Positions 20,908 through 29,290 of a stretch of DNA of 64,000 nt are shown one piece after another. A program made the position numbers and the translations under genes. How positions within the stretch are numbered: position 1 is the stretch's first letter; each line of letters starts with the position of its first letter. Under the pieces are notes generated by a model. The model was not told the origin of the DNA, searched no databases, and worked only from the letters and a program-made list of their open reading frames with translations. The DNA is from Gammaproteobacteria bacterium (GTDB lineage Bacteria; Pseudomonadota; Gammaproteobacteria; Burkholderiales; Rhodocyclaceae). The stretch lies in the NCBI GenBank assembly GCA_018824085.1, contig JAHJHI010000020.1, forward strand, positions 30,175-94,174, in the 5' to 3' direction.

Positions 20908-21108
20908 CGCGCTGATCGCCCGCGCGCTGGCGGACCGGGTGTCCGGACGCCGCTGTTCGGGACGGCTCCCGTCGAACGCATGCAATCGCGGCGCGAGCGG
21001 CCGCGGCCTGCAGATCGAACCGGGCGATTTGCTGTGCAGAGGCCCCGTGAAGCCTGGCGCCGTGCAGGCGGTGCGCACAACGCTGCGGGCCATGCCATGA
21101 CGCGGCGT

Positions 21109-21114
21109 TAGAAT
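21109..21114 (+). promoter_or_regulatory. Candidate TAGAAT -10 element for the solute-binding/EAL operon
   Basis: TAGAAT occurs 28 bases before the ATG at 21143, at the end of a 235-base intergenic stretch with no open frame I trust. It matches the hexamer seen ahead of uvrD, qor, bioA and folB. No good -35 box is visible. Confidence 0.35.
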
Positions 21115-21142
21115 GGGCTGATCGACGCGGCAAATCCCTTCA

Positions 21143-21982
21143 ATGCGATTTCAATACTTGCTGGCTGCGACCGTGGTGGTGCTGGTGACCGCCGCGCTGG
21201 GCGCAGTCATTGTCAACGATCAGCCGACCGACACTCAGGTGCGGACGTTGCGTGCGCTGTACGCCATCGAGCCCCCGTTTGCCTTTGTCGACGGCGACGG
21301 CCGGGTGACCGGAGAAGCGCCTGAATTGCTGCGTGTGGTGGCGCGTCGCGCCGGCCTCGGCGAGGTCGAATTCGTGCATGCCGAGTTCGGTCGCCTGCTG
21401 CACGGCCTTGAACTCGGGCGCGCCGACGTCGTCGCCAGCGGCATGTTCATCACGCCGGAGCGTTCGCGCCGCGTGCGCTTCACCCGTCCGACCGCCCGCG
21501 TGGGCAGCGCATTGCTCGTGCGGCGCGGCAACCCGCTCGGCCTGCACCGGCTGGAGGACGTCGCCGGGCAACCGGATGCCGTGCTGGCGGTGATCGACGG
21601 CGCGGTCGAGCAGGTGCGCGCCAGCCGCTCCGGCGTGCCGCGTACGCGCATTCAGCCGCACGCCGACGTGGCGAGCGCGACGGCGGCGCTGAACGACGGC
21701 CGGGCCGATGCGTTCGCGCTGTCCGACGTGTCGCTGCAGTACTGGCTCGCCGGCGACGGGGCGCCCGATGTCGAACTGGTCATGCCGGCCGACCCGGCAC
21801 TGACGGAAAACCCGCCCGATTCGGGGTCTCCCGCGTTTGCCGTCAGGCTGCGTGACGAGGCGGTCGCGCGCCGGCTCGATGCCGCGCTGGACGAATATCT
21901 GGGCAGTGCCGAGCACCGCGCGCTGGTGGCCGCCTTCGGCTTCGGGCGGCGGAACCTGCCACTGCGTGGCACCGGCCAATGA
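21143..21982 (+). CDS. Periplasmic solute-binding protein, family 3 (amino-acid type), sensor partner of EAL protein
   Basis: A 279-residue protein with an N-terminal signal/anchor helix (YLLAATVVVLVTAALGAVIV) and a single type-3 solute-binding domain: LRALYAIEPPFAFVDGDGRVTGEAPELL, LELGRADVVASGMFITPERSRRVRFT, and ALNDGRADAFALSD. No ABC permease or ATPase follows. Instead its stop overlaps the start of a membrane cyclic-di-GMP protein (ATGA at 21979-21982). That coupling suggests a ligand-sensing role rather than uptake. There is no lipobox, so it is either periplasmic or anchored by an uncleaved helix. Confidence 0.8.
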   Translation: MRFQYLLAATVVVLVTAALGAVIVNDQPTDTQVRTLRALYAIEPPFAFVDGDGRVTGEAPELLRVVARRAGLGEVEFVHAEFGRLLHGLELGRADVVASGMFITPERSRRVRFTRPTARVGSALLVRRGNPLGLHRLEDVAGQPDAVLAVIDGAVEQVRASRSGVPRTRIQPHADVASATAALNDGRADAFALSDVSLQYWLAGDGAPDVELVMPADPALTENPPDSGSPAFAVRLRDEAVARRLDAALDEYLGSAEHRALVAAFGFGRRNLPLRGTGQ

Positions 21983-24900
21983 GCATGCTCCGCAAGGCCG
22001 CCGCCTCGCCGCGCGTATTCGGCCTCGTCTTCGTGCTGTGCGCCTGTATGGGGCTGATGACGATGGCGCACCTGCGCTGGGACGAAAGCATGCGCGAAGC
22101 GCTGGTAGCGCGCGACAACCTTGCCGAGTCGCGCCGCTTCGCACTGCTCGCCCAGCTCGACACGGAGCGCCTGCTGGGCGGTGAAGCTGCCATTCCGCGC
22201 ACGCGCGTCGTCGCGCAGCTGGATCGCGCATTGACCGTCGCGCGCGACCTGATGAGCGGCAGAAGTTCGATCACCGGCCTGATCGCGCACGCACCGGCGG
22301 CCGGCGAGCTGGCCGCGGCAACCGACGCCTACATCGCGGCGCTCGCCGACGCGAGAGCCGTCATGCTGGGCCAGCTGGACGGCTTCGAAGCGGGCGGGCA
22401 GGCGCTGGTGTTTGCGCAGCGCGCCGTCGACGCCCGCGCCGTGGCCGTGGAGTCGGCATTGCTGGGGCATCTGGCGGCGGAACGCGAGGCGCTGCGCCGG
22501 CAGGACCTGACCACGCTGGCGCTGGTCGGCGCGCTCGGTCTGGTGGTGCTGTTCTATCTGTACGTCGCCCATCTGGGGCGCGACGCGGCGGTGTCCAACC
22601 TGATGAAGAGCGAAGCCCGGTTGCGCGCCTTCGTCGACAGCCTGCCCGAAGCCGCCTTCATGCTCGACCGCCATGGCCGGTATCTGGAGTCTTTCGGCCG
22701 TTCGCCGGTGCTGGCCGCCGCGCCTGAAACGCTGATAGGCCGCACGCTGGACGAGATATTCCCGGCCGACGTCAGCAGTCGCCTCGTGGCGGTGATCCGG
22801 CAGGCGTTGGCGCGCCAACGCACGCAGTCGCACGAATATGCCATTCAGATCAACGGAAAGTCGCTCATTTTCGACGCGCGCGTATCACCCGTGCCGGGCA
22901 CCGACCGCGTCGTCTGGGTTGCCTGGGACGTGACGGCGCGGCGCCTGGCCGAAGCCCGCGTGCATGCGCTGAGCCGGCTCTACAACTTTCTCAGCCAGGT
23001 CAACCAGACCATCGTCTGGTCGACCTCCGAGGGAGAGCTGTTCGAGCGCATTTGCCGTGTCGCCGTCGACCACGGTGGCTATCGCTTCGCCTGGCTGATG
23101 AGGGCCGATGCGCACGGGAAGCTGTCGCTGCAGGCGTGCGCCGGCACGGTCAGCCTGGACGTTGCGCTGCTTGCCACCGCGGCTGCCCGGCCCGGCGTGA
23201 CGCAGCGCGTGATGGCGTCGGATGCGCTGGTGCGGATGGCGGCGCTCGACGCAGACGAGGCGTGGATGCCGGTGGCGCTGGCCGCGGGCTGCAACGGCTA
23301 CGTAGGCCTGCCGATCCGGCTCGACGAACGTGTCGTGGCGGTGCTCGGCATGCTGGCGTCCGAGGTGGACCCGGACGACCGGGACGAGGCGCGGCTGCTG
23401 GACGAAGTGACGACGGACCTGTCGTTCGCGATGCGGCGCCTGCGTGACGAGGCGCAGCGGGCGCACGCCGAACGGGAGGTGGGTCTGCAGGCGGCGGCGT
23501 TGCGCAGCACCCGTGACGGCATCGCCGTGACCGGGGCGGATGGCAGCGTCGTTGTCGCCAATCGTGCTTTCTGCGAACTGGCCGGCCGCAGCGAAAGCGA
23601 GGTGACCGGCCGCGCGCCGGCGCAGGTGCTGGCCATCACCGATGCGCCGGCCGTGTTTGCGGCGATCGACAGCGCGTTGCGGCAGGACGGTTCGTGGCAG
23701 GGCGAGGTCGCGGCACGTCATCGTGACGGCGAGCGCTACGCGGGCTGGCTGTCGTGCGCCCGGGTCAGCGGTGACGGTGACGGGATGTCCAGCGATCACA
23801 ACGTGCTGGTGCTGACCGACATCACGAAGATGCGACGCACCGAGGAGAAGCTGCAGCAGCTGGCCGAATTCGATCCGCTCACCGGGCTGCCCAATCGCGT
23901 CCTCATCCACGCCCGCCTCGTGCGGGCCGTCGAAAGGGCGGCGCGCGAACTGACCCAGCTCGCCGTGTTGTTCATGGACGTGGACAACTTCAAGACGATC
24001 AACGACGGCCTCGGCCACGCGGCCGGCGACGAGGTGCTGTCGGCCGTTGCACAACGCCTGCGTGAGGGGCCGTGGCGACGCCCCGAGATGCTGGGCCGGC
24101 AGGGCAGCGACGAGTTCGTCCAGGTACTCGAGGGCATCGACCACCCGAACGACGCCGCACTGGTGGCGCAGCAGGTGTTCGACTGTCTCGCGTCACCGAT
24201 ACGGCTGTCCTCCGGGCAGGACATCTATGTGCAGGCGAGCATCGGTATCAGCATCTACCCGGCGAACGGCGACACCGCGCACGAGCTGATCCGCGACGCC
24301 GATGCCGCGATGTATCAGGCCAAGCGCGCCGGGCGCAACGGGCTGCGCTTCTATACCGACACATTCACCGACGAAGCAACCCGCCGCCTGGCGCTGGAGA
24401 CACGGTTGCGCGAGGCGCTGGAGCAGGACGAATTCGAACTGCACTACCAGCCGCTGGTGAGCGTGGGCGACAACCGGCTGATCGGCGCCGAGGTGCTCGT
24501 CCGCCTGCGCGGCCCGGCCGAACCGGTCATCGGGCCGGCGACGTTCATTCCCATCATGGAGAGCAACGGCCTCATCGTGCGCCTTGGCGACCGGGTGCGC
24601 GAACTGGCCTGCCGGCAGGGCCGCGCCTGGCTGGATGCGGGCTATCAGCCGGGCACGCTGGCGATCAACGTGTCGGCGGTGGAGATCCAGCGTGGCGGGC
24701 TGGACGAACGACTGGACGAAGTGCTGCGGCAGACCGGTTTCCCGGCTTCGTCGCTGGAACTGGAAATGACCGAATCGGGCGTCATGGACCAGGGCGAGCC
24801 CGCCCGCGCATTCCTCGGGGCGCTGAAGCGGCTGGGGCTGCGCCTGTCGATCGACGACTTCGGCACCGGCTACTCGTCGCTCGCGTACCTGAAGCGTCTG

Positions 24901-25152
24901 CCGGTGGACAAGCTCAAGATCGACCGCAGCTTCATCTGCGATCTGCCGTCCAACCGCAGTGACGCCGAACTGACGGCGACCATCATCGAGCTCGGCCACA
25001 ATCTGGGCATGTCGGTGCTGGCAGAGGGCGTGGAAACCCGTGCCCAGCTGGACTTCCTGGCCGAGCGCGGCTGCGACGCCTATCAGGGCTATCTGTACAG
25101 CAAGCCGGTACCCGCCGACGAATTCGAGCGCCGCTTCCTGCACGGCGCATGA
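21979..25152 (+). CDS. Membrane PAS-GAF-PAS-GGDEF-EAL protein (cyclic-di-GMP phosphodiesterase type)
   Basis: A 1057-residue protein. Two membrane helices (about 13-31 and 177-199) flank a helical periplasmic domain. They are followed by PAS (about 211-325), GAF (about 334-490), PAS (about 503-620), GGDEF (from FDPLTGLPNRV near 630) and EAL (from about 811). The GGDEF site reads RQGSDEF rather than GGDEF, so cyclase activity is doubtful. In the EAL domain the signature is EVL, but NVSAVE, EMTESG, DDFGTGYSSL, KIDRSFI and LAEGVET are all intact, so hydrolysis of cyclic-di-GMP is likely. It overlaps the upstream solute-binding gene by four bases. The trigger is probably the ligand of that protein. 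Confidence 0.92.
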   Translation: MSMLRKAAASPRVFGLVFVLCACMGLMTMAHLRWDESMREALVARDNLAESRRFALLAQLDTERLLGGEAAIPRTRVVAQLDRALTVARDLMSGRSSITGLIAHAPAAGELAAATDAYIAALADARAVMLGQLDGFEAGGQALVFAQRAVDARAVAVESALLGHLAAEREALRRQDLTTLALVGALGLVVLFYLYVAHLGRDAAVSNLMKSEARLRAFVDSLPEAAFMLDRHGRYLESFGRSPVLAAAPETLIGRTLDEIFPADVSSRLVAVIRQALARQRTQSHEYAIQINGKSLIFDARVSPVPGTDRVVWVAWDVTARRLAEARVHALSRLYNFLSQVNQTIVWSTSEGELFERICRVAVDHGGYRFAWLMRADAHGKLSLQACAGTVSLDVALLATAAARPGVTQRVMASDALVRMAALDADEAWMPVALAAGCNGYVGLPIRLDERVVAVLGMLASEVDPDDRDEARLLDEVTTDLSFAMRRLRDEAQRAHAEREVGLQAAALRSTRDGIAVTGADGSVVVANRAFCELAGRSESEVTGRAPAQVLAITDAPAVFAAIDSALRQDGSWQGEVAARHRDGERYAGWLSCARVSGDGDGMSSDHNVLVLTDITKMRRTEEKLQQLAEFDPLTGLPNRVLIHARLVRAVERAARELTQLAVLFMDVDNFKTINDGLGHAAGDEVLSAVAQRLREGPWRRPEMLGRQGSDEFVQVLEGIDHPNDAALVAQQVFDCLASPIRLSSGQDIYVQASIGISIYPANGDTAHELIRDADAAMYQAKRAGRNGLRFYTDTFTDEATRRLALETRLREALEQDEFELHYQPLVSVGDNRLIGAEVLVRLRGPAEPVIGPATFIPIMESNGLIVRLGDRVRELACRQGRAWLDAGYQPGTLAINVSAVEIQRGGLDERLDEVLRQTGFPASSLELEMTESGVMDQGEPARAFLGALKRLGLRLSIDDFGTGYSSLAYLKRLPVDKLKIDRSFICDLPSNRSDAELTATIIELGHNLGMSVLAEGVETRAQLDFLAERGCDAYQGYLYSKPVPADEFERRFLHGA

Positions 25153-25159
25153 CGGGCCG

Positions 25160-25654
25160 TCAGATGCCGTTGCGCAGCGGTGCGGAAAGGTCTCCGGCGC
25201 AATTCAGATAGCGTGCCGTCACGTCACGCGGTGCCGGGCCCGCGAACGGGATTTCGATGTCGCCGCCGACCCGCCCCAGCACCAGCCGGCCACCGAAGAA
25301 GAGCGCGTTGCGTATCAGGGTCGACCAGTCCTGCCGCGCGTCGGCCTCGAAGCCCGGCAACGTGAGCAGGCCATCCACCGGCACCAGCAGGATGGCGGGC
25401 CGGAACCGGTCGATATCCAGCCTGGCGAGCACGGGCAGTGCGTCGATGTCAGGCGGCGGCCGCACCTCCACGCGCGGCACGATGTCGGCGCCGACACGTT
25501 CACGCAGGATCCGGATGTCCCAGCCCCCGACCGTGACTGCCGCGCCGCACGCGCGCGGCCAGCCCCGGTCTGTTTCAACCAGCGGGCGGTAGGCGTCCGC
25601 CGCACATGCCGGCAGCGCGGACAGGCCCAGCATGAGGAGGCAGAGGTGGCGCAT
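25160..25654 (-). CDS. Hypothetical exported protein
   Basis: A 164-residue protein I do not recognise. It has a clear signal peptide (MRHLCLLMLGLSALPACAAD, cleavage after ACA; the LPAC sequence is a poor lipobox because of the Pro). The mature part is about 144 residues, with two Cys (RACGAAV near the start and LNCAGDL near the end) that could form a disulfide. Patches such as DIDRFRPAILLVPVDGLLTLPGF and GRLVLGRVGGDIEIPF suggest a small beta-rich fold. It lies downstream of a ParA-type gene on the same strand, 57 bases away, and is convergent with the EAL gene. Confidence 0.65.
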   Translation of the reverse strand: MRHLCLLMLGLSALPACAADAYRPLVETDRGWPRACGAAVTVGGWDIRILRERVGADIVPRVEVRPPPDIDALPVLARLDIDRFRPAILLVPVDGLLTLPGFEADARQDWSTLIRNALFFGGRLVLGRVGGDIEIPFAGPAPRDVTARYLNCAGDLSAPLRNGI

Positions 25655-25711
25655 GGCCGTTCAGACAGGAAGGGGCGCGCCGGAGTTCGGGGCCGCGCGC
25701 GCCAGCCGTGC

Positions 25712-26479
25712 TCAGCCGCGCGCCAGCAGGTCGTACAGTGCGCCGAACTCCTGTGCCAGCTTGTGGCCGGGCGCGAAGTGGATCAGCGGCTGCGCCGCTT
25801 CGTGCGATTCCTTCACCTTGACCGACGACGACAGCGTGGCGTCGAGCACCGGCAGTCCTTCGTTGCGCAGTTCCTGAACCACGCGTACCGGCAGGCTGGA
25901 GCGCGCCTGGAACTGGTTGACGACGATGCCTTCCAGCTTCAGCGCCGCGTTGTGGTCGGCGCGGATCTCCTCGATGTTGTCGATCAGCGTGTACAGCGCC
26001 TTGCGCGAGAAGTCGTCGCAGTCGAACGGAATGAGCACCGATTCGGCGGCGATCAGCGCGCAGCGCGAATAGAAGTTCAGCGCCGGCGGCGTGTCGATGT
26101 AGATGTTGTCGTAGTCGTCCAGCGCTTCCAGCGCCTCGCGCAGCTTGTAGATCTTGTAGCGCGATTCGAGCTTGTTCTCGAGTTCCGCCAGCTGCGGGCT
26201 CGCCGTCATGACGGACAGGCCCGGATGGCCCGTGTCGGTGATGAATTCCGAGGTGTCGCGCGGCGTCAGCTTGAAGTTGAGGATCTGGTCGAAGAAGTCG
26301 GCTGCGCCGAGTTCGATGTCGTCGGCCCGGTTGCCGAGCAGGTAGTGGCTGGAATTGCACTGGGTGTCGAGATCGATCACCAGTGTCCGCTTGCCCCGGC
26401 TTGCGCTGATCGCGGCGAGATTGCAGGTGATGGTGGACTTGCCGACGCCACCTTTCTGATTGAACACGACACGACGCAT
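25712..26479 (-). CDS. ParA-family ATPase (orphan, no ParB nearby)
   Basis: A 255-residue Walker-type ATPase. It starts MRRVVFNQKGGVGKSTITCN with the deviant Walker A (KGGVGKS). Walker A' is LVIDLDTQCNSSHYLL and Walker B is NIYIDTPPALNFYSRCAL. This is the ParA/Soj/MinD-like class that positions cargo on the nucleoid or pole. No ParB gene or parS-like repeats accompany it, and chromosome-partition ParA usually sits near gidB, so this is an orphan with unknown cargo. The ATG at 26479 is the only start placing the P-loop at the normal position. Confidence 0.85.
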   Translation of the reverse strand: MRRVVFNQKGGVGKSTITCNLAAISASRGKRTLVIDLDTQCNSSHYLLGNRADDIELGAADFFDQILNFKLTPRDTSEFITDTGHPGLSVMTASPQLAELENKLESRYKIYKLREALEALDDYDNIYIDTPPALNFYSRCALIAAESVLIPFDCDDFSRKALYTLIDNIEEIRADHNAALKLEGIVVNQFQARSSLPVRVVQELRNEGLPVLDATLSSSVKVKESHEAAQPLIHFAPGHKLAQEFGALYDLLARG

Positions 26480-26550
26480 GACGGACTCCGGTGGACGCAA
26501 GCCTGCATTCTGCCAAAACCTTCGGTGCGGTGCACAATGGACAGGCCCGG

Positions 26551-26556
26551 TAGAAT
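26551..26556 (+). promoter_or_regulatory. Candidate TAGAAT -10 element for qor
   Basis: TAGAAT lies 30 bases before the ATG of the quinone reductase in the 107-base gap between divergent genes. A ribosome site AGGAGG follows at 26575-26580. No strong -35 box is seen. Confidence 0.35.
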
Positions 26557-26586
26557 TCGGCGTCATGTCCGTACAGGAGGTGTTTC

Positions 26587-27570
26587 ATGACGGATTTTGC
26601 CGTGCGCATGCACAGGACCGGAGGCCCCGACGTCCTGCAGTACGAGGAAGTGGCGCTGGCGGCGCCGGCTGCGGGTGAGGCGCGCGTGCGCCAGTACGCG
26701 GTCGGCGTGAACTTCATCGACATCTACCACCGCACCGGCCTGTATCCGTTGCCGCTGCCCAGCGGGCTGGGGCAGGAGGCGGCCGGTGTCGTCGAGGCGG
26801 TCGGCGACGGCGTCACCGAGGTCGCGCCCGGCGATCGCGTGGCCTACGCGGGCGGGCCGCCCGGCGCCTACGCCCAGGTTCGCAACGTGCCGGCCGACCG
26901 GCTGGTGCGCCTGCCCGACGGCATCGATTTCGATACGGCGGCCGCGCTGATGCTCAAGGGCCTCACCGCGCAATACCTGTTGCGCCGGACCTGTCGGGTC
27001 GAGCCGGGCGACGCCGTGCTCATCCACGCGGCAGCCGGCGGCGTCGGCCTGATCGCCTGTCAGTGGGCGAGTGCGCTGGGCGCCACCGTCATCGGCACCG
27101 TCAGTACGCCGGTCAAGGCGGAACTGGCGCAGGCCAACGGCTGCGGCCACGTGCTGGTCGGCGTGGCGCCGGCCGACCTGCCGGCGCGGGTGCGTGCGCT
27201 GACCGGCGGACGCGGCGTGCGCGTGGTCTACGATGCGATCGGCCGCGACACGTTCATGGCATCGCTCGAATGCCTGCAGCCGCTGGGCATGATGGTGAGC
27301 TATGGCAATGCGTCCGGTCCGGTCGCCGCATTCGAGCCGGCGCTGCTCGGCAAGGCAGGTTCGCTGTTCCTGACGCGCCCGTCGCTGTTTCACTACACGG
27401 CGCAGCGCGACGATCTGGTTGCCATGGCGGACGAGCTGTTCGCGCGCGTGCTTGACGGCACACTGCGTATCACCATCAACCAGCGTCGCGCGTTGGAGGA
27501 CTGCGCGCGTGCGCACGAAGACCTCGCCGGACGCCGGACGACCGGCTCCACCATCCTGCTGCCCCACTGA
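26587..27570 (+). CDS. qor: NADPH:quinone reductase (zeta-crystallin type)
   Basis: Zinc-independent medium-chain reductase that reduces quinones with NADPH. At 327 residues it has QOR length. It shows the GroES-like N-domain (GVNFIDIYHRTGLYPLPLPS, GQEAAGVVEAVGDGV, GDRVAYAG) without the zinc-ligand Cys/His set of alcohol dehydrogenases. The Rossmann domain follows (LIHAAAGGVGLIACQWA). The C-terminus is a typical LFARVLDGTLRITINQ. An excellent AGGAGG ribosome site lies seven bases upstream. A small exported-protein gene follows after 17 bases. Confidence 0.9.
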   Translation: MTDFAVRMHRTGGPDVLQYEEVALAAPAAGEARVRQYAVGVNFIDIYHRTGLYPLPLPSGLGQEAAGVVEAVGDGVTEVAPGDRVAYAGGPPGAYAQVRNVPADRLVRLPDGIDFDTAAALMLKGLTAQYLLRRTCRVEPGDAVLIHAAAGGVGLIACQWASALGATVIGTVSTPVKAELAQANGCGHVLVGVAPADLPARVRALTGGRGVRVVYDAIGRDTFMASLECLQPLGMMVSYGNASGPVAAFEPALLGKAGSLFLTRPSLFHYTAQRDDLVAMADELFARVLDGTLRITINQRRALEDCARAHEDLAGRRTTGSTILLPH

Positions 27571-27587
27571 TTTGCGGAGTGTTTTCG

Positions 27588-27926
27588 ATGAAGTTTCTGT
27601 TGTCGCTGTTCGCATGCTGCTGCATGCTGTCTGCCGCCGTGGCTCAAACGCCGGCACAGGCTGCCTTCCTGAAGACGGAGACGCGCCGGATCGAGGACCA
27701 GTTCGTGCGTCGGGTGATCGACATCACCCGCCTTCCCGAGCCCCAGGTTCGCGCCGCGATGCCTGCCGAGGGGCGCATCACCGAACCGTCGGCGCGGGTT
27801 GCCGCGGGCATCGAGAAGCAGCTTGGCGAACCGCTGACTGAAGAGCAGAAACAGGCTATCGCGCGGGCCGACGACGAGCGCCGTGCCGCACTGGCAGCGG
27901 CGCGCGAAGCGGCACGCTCCAAATAG
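27588..27926 (+). CDS. Small hypothetical exported protein, charged helical
   Basis: A 112-residue protein I cannot assign. The ATG at 27588, eight bases after GCGGAG, is preferred to the GTG three codons earlier. The signal peptide is MKFLLSLFACCCMLSAAVAQ with cleavage after VAQ or AVA. The mature 92 residues are highly charged and probably helical (KTETRRIEDQFVRRVIDITR, EEQKQAIARADDERRAAL). It has no further cysteine after cleavage. It lies between qor and a short-chain dehydrogenase, all on one strand with short gaps. Confidence 0.65.
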   Translation: MKFLLSLFACCCMLSAAVAQTPAQAAFLKTETRRIEDQFVRRVIDITRLPEPQVRAAMPAEGRITEPSARVAAGIEKQLGEPLTEEQKQAIARADDERRAALAAAREAARSK

Positions 27927-27948
27927 CGAATCAGGTCGGGAGACAGAT

Positions 27949-28608
27949 ATGGGATCCAAGGTGTGTGCCATCGTCGGCATGGGGGCCGGGGTTGGTGCGG
28001 CCGTTGCGAGACGTTTCGCGGCGGAGGGTTATTGCATTGCGATGATTTCGCGCGATGCCGCAAAGCTCGAGCGCTACGAGCACGAGCTGGCGGCGCGCGG
28101 CGTGACGGCGCAGGGATTTCCGGCCGATCCGGGCAGCGACGAATCCGTCGTGTCGGCCATCGAAGTGATGCGTGAGGCGATGCCGCCGCCCGAAGTGCTG
28201 ATATTCAATGCGTCGGTGCCGCGTGAAAGCGCGCCGTCGGTGCTCGACCCCGAAGCGCTCGCGGCCGACCTGCGCATCGGCGTCGTCGGCGCGCTGATCG
28301 CGGCGCGCGCGGTGCTGCCGTCGATGCGCGCCATCGGGCAGGGCAGCATCCTGTTTACCGGCGGCGGACTGGCGATGGAGCCGGTGGCGGCCGCGGCGTC
28401 GCTGTCGGTTCAAAAGGCCGCGCTGCGCAATCTCGTGTTCAGCCTGCACCAGGAACTGTCACCGGCCGGCGTGCATGCCGCCATCGTGACGATCGCGGGC
28501 GTGTTGCGCGAGGGCAGCCTGCTCGACGACGCGCGCGTGGCAGACGCCTTCTGGACGCTGCATTCACAGCCGGGCGGGCAGTTCTCGCGCGAAATCGTTC
28601 TGTCGTGA
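27949..28608 (+). CDS. Short-chain dehydrogenase-like protein lacking the catalytic Tyr
   Basis: A 219-residue Rossmann protein. The dinucleotide loop is CAIVGMGAGVGAAVARRF (compare TGxxxGxG), followed by ISRDAAKLERYEHEL, which resembles an NADP-binding Arg region. The NAG position is NASVPRES. At the usual YxxxK site the sequence is SLSVQKAALRNLVFSL: the Lys is kept but the residue four before it is Leu. This places it in the atypical SDR group, so redox activity is uncertain. The start at 27949 follows a GGGAG site. Its stop overlaps the next gene (TGATG). Confidence 0.8.
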   Translation: MGSKVCAIVGMGAGVGAAVARRFAAEGYCIAMISRDAAKLERYEHELAARGVTAQGFPADPGSDESVVSAIEVMREAMPPPEVLIFNASVPRESAPSVLDPEALAADLRIGVVGALIAARAVLPSMRAIGQGSILFTGGGLAMEPVAAAASLSVQKAALRNLVFSLHQELSPAGVHAAIVTIAGVLREGSLLDDARVADAFWTLHSQPGGQFSREIVLS

Positions 28609-29234
28609 TGCGCAGCGTACTGATTGCCAATCCCAAGGGCGGTGCGGGCAAGAGCACGCTGGCAACAAATGTCGCCGGCCATTTCGCGACGCAGGGCGCG
28701 CGCGTCATGCTGGGCGACATCGATCGCCAGCAGTCGGCCCGCCACTGGCTGGCCGCACGCTCGCCGCTGCTGTCGCCGATCGCCGGCTGGGACATCGAGC
28801 CGGATCAACCCGCGCGTCCGCCGCGCGGCACGACGCACGTGGTGCTCGACACGCCGGCCGGGCTGCGCGGCAAGCGCCTCGACGCGATGGTCCGCATGGT
28901 CGACCGCATCCTCGTGCCGGTGCAGCCGTCGCTGTTCGACATCCTCGCCACCGGCGACTTCCTGACCGAACTGGCGTCGTACAAGCGCATCAGTTCCGGC
29001 AAGGTGCGTCTGGGCGTGATCGGCATGCGTGTCGACACCCGCACGCGCGCCGCGCAGGAACTCGACCGCTTCTGCGCCAGTCTCGACCTGCCGGTGCTGG
29101 CCTATCTGCGCAATTCGCAGCTGTACGTGCAGACGGCTGCGCACGGCATGAGCATTTTCGACCTGTCGCGCTCGCGGGCGCAGACGGACCGCCAGCAATG
29201 GCAACCCATCATCGACTGGCTGGATACCCCATGA
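28608..29234 (+). CDS. ParA-like ATPase (second orphan)
   Basis: A 208-residue ATPase of the short ParA/MinD-like type. Walker A is LIANPKGGAGKSTLATN near residue 12, A' is MLGDIDRQQSARHWL, and Walker B is THVVLDTPAGLRGK. There is no N-terminal helix-turn-helix and no ParB downstream. The ATG at 28608 shares its A with the stop of the upstream dehydrogenase; a GTG one codon earlier is possible. It is followed by an FMN reductase whose alternative first ATG overlaps this stop. It is distinct from the 255-residue ParA-type gene 2 kb upstream. Confidence 0.82.
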   Translation: MRSVLIANPKGGAGKSTLATNVAGHFATQGARVMLGDIDRQQSARHWLAARSPLLSPIAGWDIEPDQPARPPRGTTHVVLDTPAGLRGKRLDAMVRMVDRILVPVQPSLFDILATGDFLTELASYKRISSGKVRLGVIGMRVDTRTRAAQELDRFCASLDLPVLAYLRNSQLYVQTAAHGMSIFDLSRSRAQTDRQQWQPIIDWLDTP

Positions 29235-29290
29235 GCAACCGCAGCAGCAAAGGCCTGGCCGTCGTGCGCAACAGTTCCGAGGAGGAAGGC

